A DNA stretch of 64,000 bases from Blasia pusilla. Its lineage: Eukaryota; Marchantiophyta; Marchantiopsida; Blasiales. Location of the stretch: contig CM114274.1 in NCBI GenBank assembly GCA_050084515.1, forward strand, positions 21,700,001-21,764,000, given 5' to 3'. Position numbers and translations under genes: made by a program. Below are positions 10,113-19,826 of this stretch, one piece after another. The notes beneath the pieces were generated by a model. It did no database searches. It saw only the letters and a program-made list of their open reading frames with translations, and had not been told where the DNA came from. The stretch's first letter is position 1, and the number at the start of each line of letters is the position of its first letter.

Positions 10113-10797
10113 ATGAGTTCACTATTTTGTCTTGTCAAGCTCACGTTGAGAATTGTTTGTAAAGTTGCAGCTCAAGTTGAGAAGCATGGGAACTATAGGG
10201 ATTTCAAACTGAAGAAACCAAGGAAGCTGTCGGATGTGACGGGTTGCCCGAGTGTGCAACCCGACGGAAACTGACGGGTTGCCTCCAGAATTTTGGTGCA
10301 ACCCGTAGACAAGTATGCAAGTCGCATGTATAGAAGACCTCCAAATAGTTCGACTCGGATGGGTTTCGGATGACTTGCACTTGGATCTTCCAGAGTGGCC
10401 ACAGGTTCTTGCAACCCGTCTAAATCCGATGGGTTGCAGTAGGTGGGTTTAGGGTTGCAACACGTCGGGACCCGACAAGTCGGAGAGTCGTTCATGGGAT
10501 GCCTCGGCCTTGCAACCCGTCTGGTTTCGACGGGTTGCAGTAAGTGGGTTTAGGGTTGCAACACGTTGGGACCCGACGGGTCGCAGAGTCGTTCATGGGA
10601 TGCCTCGGCCTTGCAACCCGTCTGGTTCCGACGGGTTGCAGTAGGTGTGTTTAGGGTTGCAACACGTCGGGACCCGACGGGTCGCAGAGTTGTTCATGGG
10701 ATGCCTCGGCCTTGCAACCCGTCTGGTTTCAATAGGTAGCTTATTTCTTTGACTCCTGAGTTATTTTCGTTCCCTTCTAACATTTCCGTCGTTGCAG
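10113..10797. repeat. Gene T intron of element A with palindrome array
   Basis: Three near-identical tandem units of about 105-110 bases cover 10400-10730. Each has two palindromes: one with arms CAACCCGTC/GACGGGTTG and centre TGGTTCC or TGGTTTC, and one with arm CAACACGTCGG and centre GAC. The acceptor is GTTGCAG at 10791-10797. Confidence 0.85.
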
Positions 10798-12298
10798 GGA
10801 TTGAACATTCATGAAAATGCCCTCTGCCCCAAGACAAGTGGAGCAGAAAGTGTTCATTCCTCCTGGAGGTCGTCACAAGCATGCCAACGAATTTCACTTG
10901 TGGAGGCATGCCAACAAGACCAGGCAAGAGCAATGCTACACTCTGCAACATCCCATATCTTCCTCACAAAAGGCATAACAAAAGGAAGGGGGCTGTTGAT
11001 GTACGAGCTCTATGTCAGGGCGGTTGTGAGATCTGGTGATGAAAAACTGTATGTGGAAGCCTTCAACCGGTGCGTAGCTAGAACTCCCCTCGAGCAAGAC
11101 GTACACATTGGTGGGAATATTCGTGGGCGGGTTCAAGACGTCCCATACAGATGGTGGTAGAGCAGTCCGAGCGAGACTCGTGGAGACCAGATAAGTATCT
11201 TGACTTCAGGCAGGTGAAGAGGCAACATCGAGGAACAAATCCAATGATTGATTTGGATGAGGAAATTATGCCGCCCAGGTATTCGGGGACCCCGGACCCG
11301 TCCCAAATCCGTGATGGAGACCCTTCTCCAAAATCAGTGAATGTCTTATTTCAAAAGCCCTCCGTTATTGGAAGTTTGCAACATCCTGTCACTGGGGTGG
11401 TTTAACAATATGGGATTCCGGTAATGGAGGTGGATTGCAACCTAAAACGGTGGCATATATCTCGGAGCAACCCAGGACGTGGACCCAACTGCAGGGCAAG
11501 ATCTGATGGCATTAGGAGAGCATGCGGGACTTTCCTAAATAATAATTGTACAAGGACAGGACGACCACTGCTTGGGTTTTGGGGACTCAAAACCTTTGAT
11601 CGTTTCACGAGGACCGGGGATCAATTGAAGTACTTCTTATGCCCAAATGAATCTTGCACTTTCCGGAAGTCTTATCCGGCTACCATTGGAGCTCCGGGGA
11701 ATACCCCCACAATTTGGCCCATTTCCGGAGGTACGAACTGCACTCAAGATGAAGTGGACAATCTTACAAGTGTCAGTTTCAGACTCGTAGACGGGGGAAG
11801 TTCGGAGCATGTTCGCATTACAGAGGCCTTTGCATTTTGTATTCAATCCAAGATTGATGTCATCATGTACCCGGAGAAGGTGGATAATCTCAATCCATTA
11901 TTTCTTTTGAGTCTAGAAATGGGGTGAAGAGAAACATAATATGTAGGCCAACGGTGGAGAGAGCAAAGCGAATTGCATCAGCTCGGGAGGCAAAAATGGA
12001 GATCATCGCCACCAAAGATGTCTTGAGTGGCAATGGAATATGAAGGATGTATTGGGTCAGGAACAACACTGTAAATTCAAGTGTCATAGGGGTGTATGTG
12101 ATGCACATCTGTTGCTTTCCCACATGTTCATGTGATGACTTTGTCCAAAGAGAGACAAGTGGCAAAAGGTATTTCCCTTGTAAGCACATGTACTATGTGT
12201 TGCAAGTAGTTTTAAGAGAGTCGGAGGTAGGAGTAGGAATCCACCAACCAATTCTGTCCCTCAAAGAAGTGCGAAGTATTTTAAACAAACCACTTTGA
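10798..12298 (+). pseudogene. Gene T of element A, exon 2: transposase C-terminal part with SWIM finger
   Basis: The exon begins GLNIHENALCPK, in phase with the exon 1 end. Conserved blocks are YELYVRAVVRSGDEKLYVE, PDKYLDFRQVKRQHRG, FWGLKTFDRFTRTGDQLKY and CPNESCTFRKSYP. The SWIM zinc finger (C-x-C ... C-x-H) is CSCDDFV then CKHMYYVL near 12125-12200. SWIM fingers close the transposases of many MULEs and of the related FAR1/FHY3 proteins. The stop is at 12296-12298. Frameshifts lie near 11120-11150 and 11930, and a stop replaces a residue before RMYWVRN. Confidence 0.75.
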
Positions 12299-12692
12299 GG
12301 ATGCAAAATGAGGTTTTAGATTGTACTTTCATTTTTCAAGAACCTTCACTTTTAGCTTGAACTCTATTCAACCTAGGGCAAATGGTAGATTTTTTCCAGA
12401 CCTTGGATGGAAAAAGTGATTGGTTCCACACTTATGATTCCACTGATTTTTCAGTTTTGTATATTTTTCGCAATTTGCAACCGGTCGGACTCAAATGGGT
12501 TGCCAAATATGGAAGAGAGAAAAAAAATTGTGGGACTGTTAATAACTGAACAAAAAACTGCAAAAAAATTCACACAAAAATTTTCCTCTCTTCAACCCTA
12601 CGGAAACTCTCTTCAAAAAAAAGTATTTATTTCGGTTGAAGGTAGTTTCCTCTCTCCTCTCTTCCTCTCTTCCTCTCTTCTTACCGCACCTC
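12299..12692. repeat. Right end of element A: 3' flank and pyrimidine-rich terminus
   Basis: There is one decayed palindrome at about 12477-12501. The last 60 bases are CTCTCC/CTCTTCC repeats ending TTACCGCACCTC. Read in reverse this is GAGGTGCGGTAAGAGAAG, the right terminus shared with B, C and E. Confidence 0.75.
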
Positions 12693-12788
12693 GGTTAGCC
12701 ATGGGGTATAGGTCGAGTCGCCAAGTGTGCGCCCCTTCATAAGTGGCTCCCATGTGTGTTAGATACTTTTGGGACTCTAGTTAGGTGA

Positions 12789-13285
12789 GTGGAAGGAGGT
12801 AGAACAACACTCTCCAATTTAAATGGGATCATTGGTGCTATTTTGACCAAGATGGTGGCAGCTCACAAATTAGATTGGGATAGGAAATTAGCTTTAGTTG
12901 TTCATGCTTACAACACAGTTGAGAAGAGTACAACAGAGAAAAGTCCCTACTTCTTGGTGTATGGGCAGAACCCACTCTCGGTAGTAGAGTTGGAGTTGAA
13001 GGCCGATCATACTCTAGAAGAGCACTTCCAACTTGAAGGTGGCATGGATAGCATACTGGATATGATTTATGCACTAGGAGAGGAGAGAGAGGCAACATTT
13101 GGAGAAGATCAAGGCAGTCCATCAACAAAGGAAGATGAGGTTTGATAACCGAATCAAGCATGATCCAGTGAAGGATGGGGACCTGGGGCTGACGTATGAC
13201 AGTCGACACCAAAAGTTTCAAGGAAAGCTGCACATTCGCTGTCTTGGACCTTATCAAAGCTCAAAGCTATGGTGGCCCACATAGA
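12789..13285 (+). pseudogene. Integrase C-terminal fragment of the LTR relic
   Basis: IGAILTKMVAAHKLDWDRK, then YNTVEKSTTEKSPYFLVYGQNP, match the end of the integrase catalytic core of a Ty3/gypsy element different from the host one. A frameshift near 13100 moves to the frame with VHQQRKMRFDNRIKHDPVKDG and GKLHIRCLGPYQ, the SH3-like C-terminal part. The upstream pol and the catalytic Asp residues are missing. Confidence 0.75.
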
Positions 13286-14515
13286 GGGGAGAATCAGGTG
13301 TTGACAGCTGGAGCATGGCTGATCAATTTGGTGATTTAAAGGGCTCGTTAGAAAGGTCTTTGGATGCTCTTCAAGATGATACAATTGAATCAAGACATTG
13401 GATGCTAGGCTAGAATTCTCAAGGTAGATTAGAAAAGCAAGGAGTATGAATTTTTGGAAAATAGGAGGGCAGGCTATTTGAGGGCTGCTACCTAAAACAC
13501 TAGTTGGCCAAATCTAGATTTGATTGATGGTATGGCTTCGCCTTGAGATGCTCTACACTATGGAGGTCACCCAGAAGATTTTTCAGCAAGTAATGAGGAG
13601 CATAGGATACTCAACGAGGGCTGAGATCGAATGCTTGAACTCTCGTGGGCTAGAAGCTTACTCATGGAATCCTAGAGGACCTCATTTGAAGGCCAGAAAG
13701 CTTGAGAATCCAAGGGAGAGATTTATGGAGCTCAGAGGATCCAAGGAGTGATTTGTGCAAGTGGAGCTAAGTGGAGGTGTGAACCGAGGGCAGGGCTCGA
13801 ACCAGCTTGAGAAGAAGCAAGCATGGGAAGAATGTAAAGGTAGATCTTACCTTCAAGCATGTCCAAGAGACAAGTCGAGCCTATGCCATCAATGCTGGTC
13901 AAGAGACTTTAGTTAGGATAGGTTCAGAAGTAGATGAGGTAGAAATTTCAGGCAGTAGATGCCTTGGAGTAGATGCTTAGGGGGGAGGTAGATTTGTAGG
14001 AAGGTAGGAAACAAGAATGCTAGAGAAGCCCAAGTGGGAAGAGGGCTCTCAGCTTCACTTATAAATACTCACTTTGGTTTAGTTGAAGTGGGCATACATG
14101 GTGTTGGCTAGTAGACACTTGATCTCTTGAGCCAAGCTAACCAACAGAGTATGTGCTTCTAGATCTAGGTAGTGTGTGGTGTGCTTGAAGGGGGGTGAGA
14201 CTAAGAAGGTCTCCCATGTACTCGATGACTTTGTGATACAGAGAAAGTAGCCCTGTGGAATGATTTCACTCCACTGCCCTGTATCTGAGTTTGTGCATGA
14301 TTGAGTGATGAGTTGGGGGGCTTGACGAAGTGAGATTCTTGGAGTTGGTTCAACTAATCATTCAAACGTGTAGTGAGTGGACAAGAGGCTATACCAGTAG
14401 AGGAGAGGCAAGCTTGGGTTCCAAGATTGTGCTCCTCCAAGGTGTGCTTTGAAAGCTTGTTGTTCTGCCCACCTGAGTATGGCCTTTGACACCAATAACT
14501 GATTACTTCCAGGGT
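13286..14515. other. Noncoding part of the LTR relic
   Basis: I see no convincing gene. The longest open stretch (13524-13751, 75 codons) has no recognisable motif. The sequence is probably the decayed region between pol and the 3' LTR. Confidence 0.4.
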
Positions 14516-15300
14516 GTGACAACCTGGACTTCCAGGTCTAGTAAGTGATAAGAGATTAGTGAGTGGAGAAAGAGGGTCATGCTTGAGCTTCCCTATAGGT
14601 AGAAGACCATGGGCTCAGCCTGTTAAGTCTCCTACTACGTGAACAAGGAGGGAGAACAAAGGACCAGCAAGGTAAGAGGAGAAGAAGAAGGGATGTGGAT
14701 GTTGGTTTGAGCAAATAGAGAGTTGCTCCCCTTTCAGGCTACCCTGGGGGTGGATGCTTACACTAGACAGCGTATTGGATGGCCTTATGTTGTTTTAGTA
14801 GTCTCTAGTTGTGAGCCTTGAGTAGGTGTGCTAGTTGAATTTCCACTGAGCACTCTATCTAAGGACTCAAAACTACACCCAAGCTCTCACTAGATACTCG
14901 GTGAGGAGCAAAAGGTGATTGCACTGCCTGATCAGTTAGGAGTTGGGTGTGCTTTAGAGGATTTCCTTGGTACATTCAACTAGTCCAAGGCAGCACATTG
15001 GAGGACCTTATGCTGCCCAGGTCATTCTTGATTGTGATTTCTAAGTAGAGTGTGCTTGTTGGGTTCCACTGGCCACTCCACTCAAAGCACTCAAGAGAAT
15101 GGACAGGATTGTGATACTGAAGTGGAGAGTGTTTCTCCAGCCTCTTAAGGTAAAGAGGTGGGGTTTACATCTGTTAAGGAGTACATCATAGAGTTCTGAT
15201 CTTTTGATCTGGCCCTAAACTCTTACATGGGACCGAACTAGTGGAACTAGCAATATTTTCACCTGGGTTGTGTGCTGGCCATGTATTACATGCTAAGACA
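14516..15300 (+). repeat. Candidate 3' LTR of the relic
   Basis: The segment starts TGTGACAACC and ends GACA next to the CCAAG duplication. Size (about 785 bases) and ends fit an LTR. There is no second LTR to compare it with, and no clear polypurine tract stands in front of it. Confidence 0.35.
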
Positions 15301-15301
15301 C

Positions 15302-15937
15302 CAAGCATCCTTGGCTTCCTTCTCACCTTATTTTCTGTTATACGGCCAAGATCCAGACTTGCCAGTAGCAATTCGTTGGGAGTCTAGTGAGGTGGTGAAC
15401 CTTGATGACCCAGAGATGTGGATGAGAGTGTGTTCTCAGCGGGCATAGCTCTTTCGGAGAGTTATGCCAACAACCTTTGAGAATCTTGCCATTGCTTAAC
15501 ACATGGATACGTTGTGGTATGCAACCATTCGGGGTGGAGGTTATCGACCATCGATTTGTAGGTTCCATGTGGGGGACTATGTCTATTTGCAGCAGATTGC
15601 ACCAACAACATTGGATGTGATGGCAGGCCGCACTATTTTACGAGTGCGCGAGGTGTTAGCTTCTGGAGTTCTCATGTTGGAGGGTTGTGATGGAGTTGTT
15701 TGGAAGGACCATGTGCGTAAATGTGCGCCATGTCATCTTCCAAATGTGGATGGTACTATTGACCCAAGCTTAGCCATGATACGTGCTAGCTTGAGGTGCA
15801 TGTTGTGTGGGTCTGCTGGTAACGCGGCTTGTATGTTGGTGTGTGATCGGTGTTCTAGGGGTTGGCACATGATGTGTTTGACTCCACGTATGGATGTTGT
15901 TCCTGCAGGAAGGTGGGTTTGTCCTCGATTTACTTAG
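15302..15937 (+). pseudogene. Ty3/gypsy integrase C-terminal part with PHD finger
   Basis: ASLASFSPYFLLYGQDPDLP continues the integrase; FHVGDYVYLQQ and RVREVLASGVLMLEG look like its SH3-like C-terminal domain. Then comes a PHD-type zinc finger: CMLCGS, LVCDRC, GWHMMC and GRWVC. The expected last Cys is Phe (TTT), just before the TAG at 15935-15937. Stops at 15446-15448 and 15497-15499 also break the frame. PHD fingers read histone tails, so the fusion could guide integration to particular chromatin, as chromodomains do in chromoviruses. That role is inference. Confidence 0.8.
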
Positions 15938-16184
15938 GAGAGGTAGATGACTTGATCTTTGTATGATATGGATTACATATGTGCGACTAACGATGGGGAA
16001 ACCTAGCACTCGGCCTTCTGATTCGTGCACCCACGAAGGTGTATAGCATGTAGTAGATGTATAGGGCTACTTGGGAGTTAGGGGGACCTAACCGCCAGTT
16101 AGGGGGGCGAGTTGTGGTACACTTGTGTTTGTGGATGCTCTTGTCTATGTTATGTATGTATATGAGTATGGTATGTCAGCGATG
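15302..16184 (+). mobile_element. Ty3/gypsy host element, 3' part
   Basis: This is the continuation of the pol gene seen at 50-808, followed by about 245 noncoding bases (15938-16184) that should be 3' untranslated region or LTR. It is cut at 16185 by element B, whose presumed target duplication would be the 9 bases TCAGCGATG (16176-16184); its partner is not in the window. Confidence 0.8.
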
Positions 16185-17070
16185 GAGGTGCGGTAAGAGG
16201 AGAGGAAGAGAGGAAGAGAGAAGAAAGGAAGAGAGGAGAGAGGAAACTACCTTCAACCGAAAGAGATAATTTTTTTTAAGAGAGTTTCCTATGATTTGAA
16301 GAGAGTTTTTGTTGGGTTGAAGAGAGGAAACTTTTTGTGGGAATTTTTTTGCACTTTTCTTCTCAATTCTTAAGCACTCCCACAATTTTTCTTTCCTCTT
16401 CCACATTTTGGCAACCCATCTGAGTCCGAGGAATCATAAGTGTGGAACCAATCACTTTTTCCATCGAAGGTGTGGAAAAAATCTATCATTTGCCTTGGGC
16501 AAAATAGAGTTGAAGCTCAAAGTGAAGGTTATGGAAAAATGAAAGCACAATCTAAAACCTCGTTTTGCATCCTCAAATTGGTTTGTTTAAAATACTTCGC
16601 ACTTCTTTGAGGGATAAAATTGTTTGGTGGATTCCTACTCCTACCTTCAAGCAACACATAGTACATGTGCTTACAAGGGAAATACCTTTTGCCACTTGTC
16701 TCTCTTTGGACAAAGTCATCACATGAACATGTGGGAAAGCAACAGATGTGCACCACATACACCCCTGTGATACTTGAATTTACAGTGTTGTTCTGATCCA
16801 ATACATCCTTCCTATTCCATTGCCACTCAAGACATCTTTTGTGGCGATGATCTCCATTTTTTCCTCTCGAGCTGATGCAATTCGCTTTGCTCTCTCCATT
16901 GTTGGCCTACACATTCTGCTTCTCTTTACCCCATTTTTAGACTCAAACAGAAATAGTGGATTGAGATCATCCACCTTCTCCGGGTATATGTTGACATCAA
17001 TCTTGGGTTGAATACGAGATACAAAGGTCTCTGTAATGCGAACATGCTCCGAACTTCCTCCGTCTACGAG
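16185..17070 (-). mobile_element. PM-MULE element B, part 1 (right end)
   Basis: The segment begins GAGGTGCGGTAAGAGG, the family's right terminus read in reverse, and contains the end of gene T on the minus strand. It is interrupted at 17071 by element C inside the codons for LVDGGSSEH and resumes at 30238. Confidence 0.88.
16573..17070 (-). pseudogene. Gene T of element B, end of exon 2 with SWIM finger
   Basis: The SWIM finger (CSCDDFV, then CKHMYYVL) lies near 16665-16745, and the frame ends KEVRSILNKPI at 16573. A deletion of about 17 bases after MYYVL shifts the frame. The upstream part of the exon is 30238-31225. Confidence 0.75.
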
Positions 17071-17530
17071 GGGGGCTGGTATTCTGGTAGGAGAGAGTAA
17101 GAGAGGAGAGTCTCTCTTCAAAAAAAGGGGCCAAATCCGCCTCCTCTCTTCAAAACTTTTTGACATATTTGAAATTTTCGTTTGCTTTCAAATTCAGGAA
17201 ATCTTTATGAGAGAGTAGGTAGTGGTCCACATTTGGCCCTAAAAAAACCTCCTCTTTCCTAAGGGCGAGAAAAAAGGAGACATCATAAGACCATCCTAAA
17301 CATTTTTCCATCACTGTCCATGTGAGCCTAAGTTTCTTAACATTCCCTGTATCGGTCAACAAAAAGCAGTGCCCTTGGTATTTTTGTTGGAGGACCACCC
17401 GGATGGGTACCTCTCTTTTTGCAGGGATTGTTGCCTGCATCATGGCCTCCCCTAAATTGTCCCATAACCAACTTTCTGTCGGTTATGAATGGTGTCTGCT
17501 CAAGACCAACTTTCTGAAATGTGAAATCAG
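17071..17530 (-). other. Left end of element C with a conserved open frame of unknown role
   Basis: The first 100 bases hold the purine-rich subterminal block (GAGAGTAAGAGAGGAGAG). On the minus strand 17150-17443 is open for 97 codons, with MMQATIPAKREVPIRVVLQQ, then FLLTDTGNVKKLRLTWTVME and ending NFKYVKKF. Element E has the matching sequence at 52920-53320, there with two stops. It runs in the direction of gene M, so it may be a further 3' exon or a separate small gene. No family is recognised. Confidence 0.45.
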
Positions 17531-18045
17531 ATCCTAAGGCTCAGAAACCGAGAAGCTGCACCCCTCCCAACCCGTAAGAAAGCTCACCATAAGAAACGAA
17601 AGATTTTTAGAAGTGATTTTCTTCCACCCTGCACCCACAACGATCTAACGGGTTGGGAATCCGAAATGGCAATCCGACAGGTAGTAGGAATCTTGCACAT
17701 CTTAGACAAGAAAAGAAGCCTACAAATCGGTTGGACGAATGAAGGGAACGAGCAAAAGTCAAGAAGCCCGCCACAATGCGCCGGTTGGTCTCACGGGATA
17801 GAGTCCGATCACTCAAGCGTCAACTGTCGGAATTCGAGAGGTTGCCTGGAAATGGTTAAAAGTTGCAGTGGGCAAAAAGCAAAAAGTCGGAATCATACGG
17901 GTTGCAGAATTGTAATTTTTAGTAGCTAAAAGAACACAATCCACAAGTCCAAAAACATATTCTAGAAGACTTTTACAAACACCATTATGGGTTGAAAAAT
18001 CTCGCCTTTATTACCTCCGAAGGAACCTCGAAATGTACATTGAAC
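17531..18045. repeat. Second 3'-flank unit of gene M, element C
   Basis: This noncoding stretch has decayed palindromes near 17643-17680 and 17820-17905 and an AATAAA-type signal in reverse (TTTATTACC near 18007). It is a diverged duplicate of 18300-18790. Confidence 0.55.
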
Positions 18046-18345
18046 CTAGTCTATGATTTCTTCAGCCTCGTCATCTACAAATTTACTCCTAACTCTCCTC
18101 GGTGACAATACCAAAGGAATGTCTTGGGATTCAAGTGGCTCCTCTGGCCGATTGTAGACGGGGATCGAAAATGTTGGCGAATTCGAGAGCCTTGGCCCCC
18201 CCCTAGGTACACCATAACGGTCCCATGTAACCTGTCTCGAGTCCCACCGCCTTCCTCGGCAAAGATACCTTGTACGCTCGCAATGTGACACCCATCCAAG
18301 ATCAATATCCGCTCCGCCCCGGTAATACCACTATGGCAACCGCAC
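18046..18345 (-). CDS. Gene M of element C, candidate alternative last exon (exon 5)
   Basis: This is the clearest copy. It is open from about LCGCHSGITG through RGRRWDSRQVTWDRYGV, SIPVYNRPEEPLESQDIPLV and RSKFVDDEAEEIID to the stop at 18046. The acidic tail resembles the short DDEAEE sequence that follows the exon 4 stop in element B, which suggests the two 3' ends are duplicates. No domain is recognised. Confidence 0.5.
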
Positions 18346-18792
18346 AGGTAGAAGGAATCCAACACGTCTGAGAGAAGAAAAGAAGACTACGCCTGCCTTT
18401 ACGAGTTGAGGGGAAGGTGCCAAGGGAAGAAGCCCACCAGACTGCCTGATCCGAAATGGTCCGATCAGGCAACCTGTCGGAATCAGATAGGTTGCCTGGA
18501 GGTGGTAAAAAGGGTCCAATGGTCAAAAAGCGAAAAGTTGCAAGCAGGAGAAATCCGACGGGTTGCAAAGTAGAAGACCATGGAGTACATAGACGATCAC
18601 ATTCGAAAAGACAAAATGATCACCAAACATTTACAAGCACCACCATTGATCAAAAAAATCTTCTGCTTTATATCATCCGAAAAAAGCTCGGAACTGTACA
18701 TTTGATCTATTCTATGAAATCTTTTGGCAAATTATCAAAAAACTCCCTACTCCAAACGCTGCAGTCAAGCTGGGTCGTTGAGTTCTTTGAAC
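18346..18792. repeat. First 3'-flank unit of gene M, element C
   Basis: 3' untranslated region after exon 4. It has a CCTG/CAGG-class palindrome at about 18468-18497 and a half palindrome at 18538-18566. Confidence 0.55.
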
Positions 18793-19291
18793 TCACTCGT
18801 CATCATCCGAGAGCTCTTGCAAAATCACTTTCAGCCTTGCCCTCCCGATTTTGGGAATCGTTGGAAGTGACGATGGAGTCACTACCAAGGGTGGCTCTGG
18901 AACCAGAGCTCTTGGCTTCGGTGGAGAGTTGTACGCCCCAACGAGCATTTCGTATTCTGCCTTTGCCTCCTTGCAAAGGTCAAAGCAGCCCGCCTTCCTC
19001 GAGGCGGAGAATGTTCTGCCACTCTGCCAGCGCCTGATACTCGCCCTCGAAAGGCCCACTAAGTCGAACACCAACTCACCCGGCCTTGAGCAGAGCTCGA
19101 TGAGCATTTGCATCAGGGCTGGCAACTTTTCCCTTCCTCCTAGAAGCGGGTCTTGTCTTGCATGTAAATTCGGGGGAATTGTACAAACTATCTAAGTGCA
19201 CCCATCGAGCATGGATCCACAGGATCCTCGGATCTTGAACACTGGAAATTGTGCTCGGGCGAACGGGCAAAGACACGTAGGAGTGGTCCAT
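18793..19291 (-). pseudogene. Gene M of element C, exon 4: methyltransferase-like C-terminal half
   Basis: The acceptor is intact (TATAG before ATGGACCAC, read on the minus strand). Small deletions shift the frame early; from MPALMQMLIELCSRPG the frame is open for 110 codons to ELSDDDE. The motif I position reads LVFDLVGLSRASI, so the missing G-x-G is shared with A and is not private damage. Confidence 0.7.
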
Positions 19292-19826
19292 CTATAAATG
19301 AGCATGAAACAATGTCAGAAACTAAAGAAGTCGCCTTGAGAAGATTTTCAATAAGTGACTTTGGATCAACCTGTCGGAGTCCGACGGGTTGTTTTGTCCC
19401 AGACCAACCCGCCGGAACCCGACGGAGTTGCGCTTGCTTTTGGGTTTTCCAAGTTGATTTTGGTTTTCGGATGCAACCGTCGGAAGGCGGACGGGTTCTT
19501 TCGCCTAGACCAGCCCATGCTCGCTTTGAGAGCAACCCGTCGATAGCAACCCGCCGCTATTAGACGGGTTGCATCCAAAACAAAATCAATCGCAACCCGT
19601 CGGGTTCCGACGGGTTGCGTACATAACCGCGGTTTTCCTGTGTATGTGGGAAAGATGCAACCCGTTGAAACCGACGGGTTGCTCTCGGCCGAGCATGGGT
19701 CTGCTCTAAGCCAAAGAACCCGTCGCCTTCCGACGGGTTGCTCACGGACAAAAAAACCTAGATTGACTCTCATTCTACACATCATTATAAGATAATTGAA
19801 ATTATTGTATAGGAATTGAGCCTTAC
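19292..19826. repeat. Gene M intron 3 of element C with palindrome array
   Basis: About eight palindromes at 19370-19745, mostly with arms CAACCCGTCGG-like and CCGACGGGTTG and varying loops (AGT, AAC, TTC). The donor is GTAAGG on the minus strand at 19821-19826. Confidence 0.8.

Larger units (their letters stand above)
809..12692 (+). mobile_element. PM-MULE element A, complete from end to end, target duplication GGTTAGCCA
   Basis: The element starts GGGGGCTAGTATTCT and ends CCGCACCTC. The 9 bases GGTTAGCCA stand directly before it (800-808) and directly after it (12693-12701), and removing the element restores the Ty3/gypsy reading frame. Nine-base duplications are typical of Mutator-like elements. 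Gene M is on the minus strand (about 1445-6887), gene T on the plus strand (8103-12298), with the shared promoter at 6888-8102. Unlike C, E and F, its left end loses similarity after about 15 bases and lacks the purine-rich subterminal block. Both genes carry stops. Confidence 0.9.
12726..15300 (+). mobile_element. LTR-retroelement relic inserted in the Ty3/gypsy host, target duplication CCAAG
   Basis: The insert begins TGTGCGCC and ends TAAGACA, has the TG...CA ends of LTR elements, and is flanked by CCAAG (12721-12725 and 15301-15305). Removing it rejoins the host codons RSSRQ and ASLASFS. Only a piece of its integrase remains, so it is heavily deleted. A 3' LTR may begin at TGTGACAACC near 14516, a common LTR start, but no matching 5' copy is present. 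Confidence 0.7.

Noticed and set aside
809-12692. Helitron, KDZ/Zisupton or CACTA assignment
   Set aside because: The 9-base duplications, GCM-like finger and SWIM finger fit Mutator-like elements; there is no helicase, CACTA terminus or KDZ-type long transposase.
17322-17537. Plus-strand open frame at the left end of element C
   Set aside because: It overlaps the minus-strand frame, which lies in the gene M direction; the matching segment of E does not favour the plus-strand reading.
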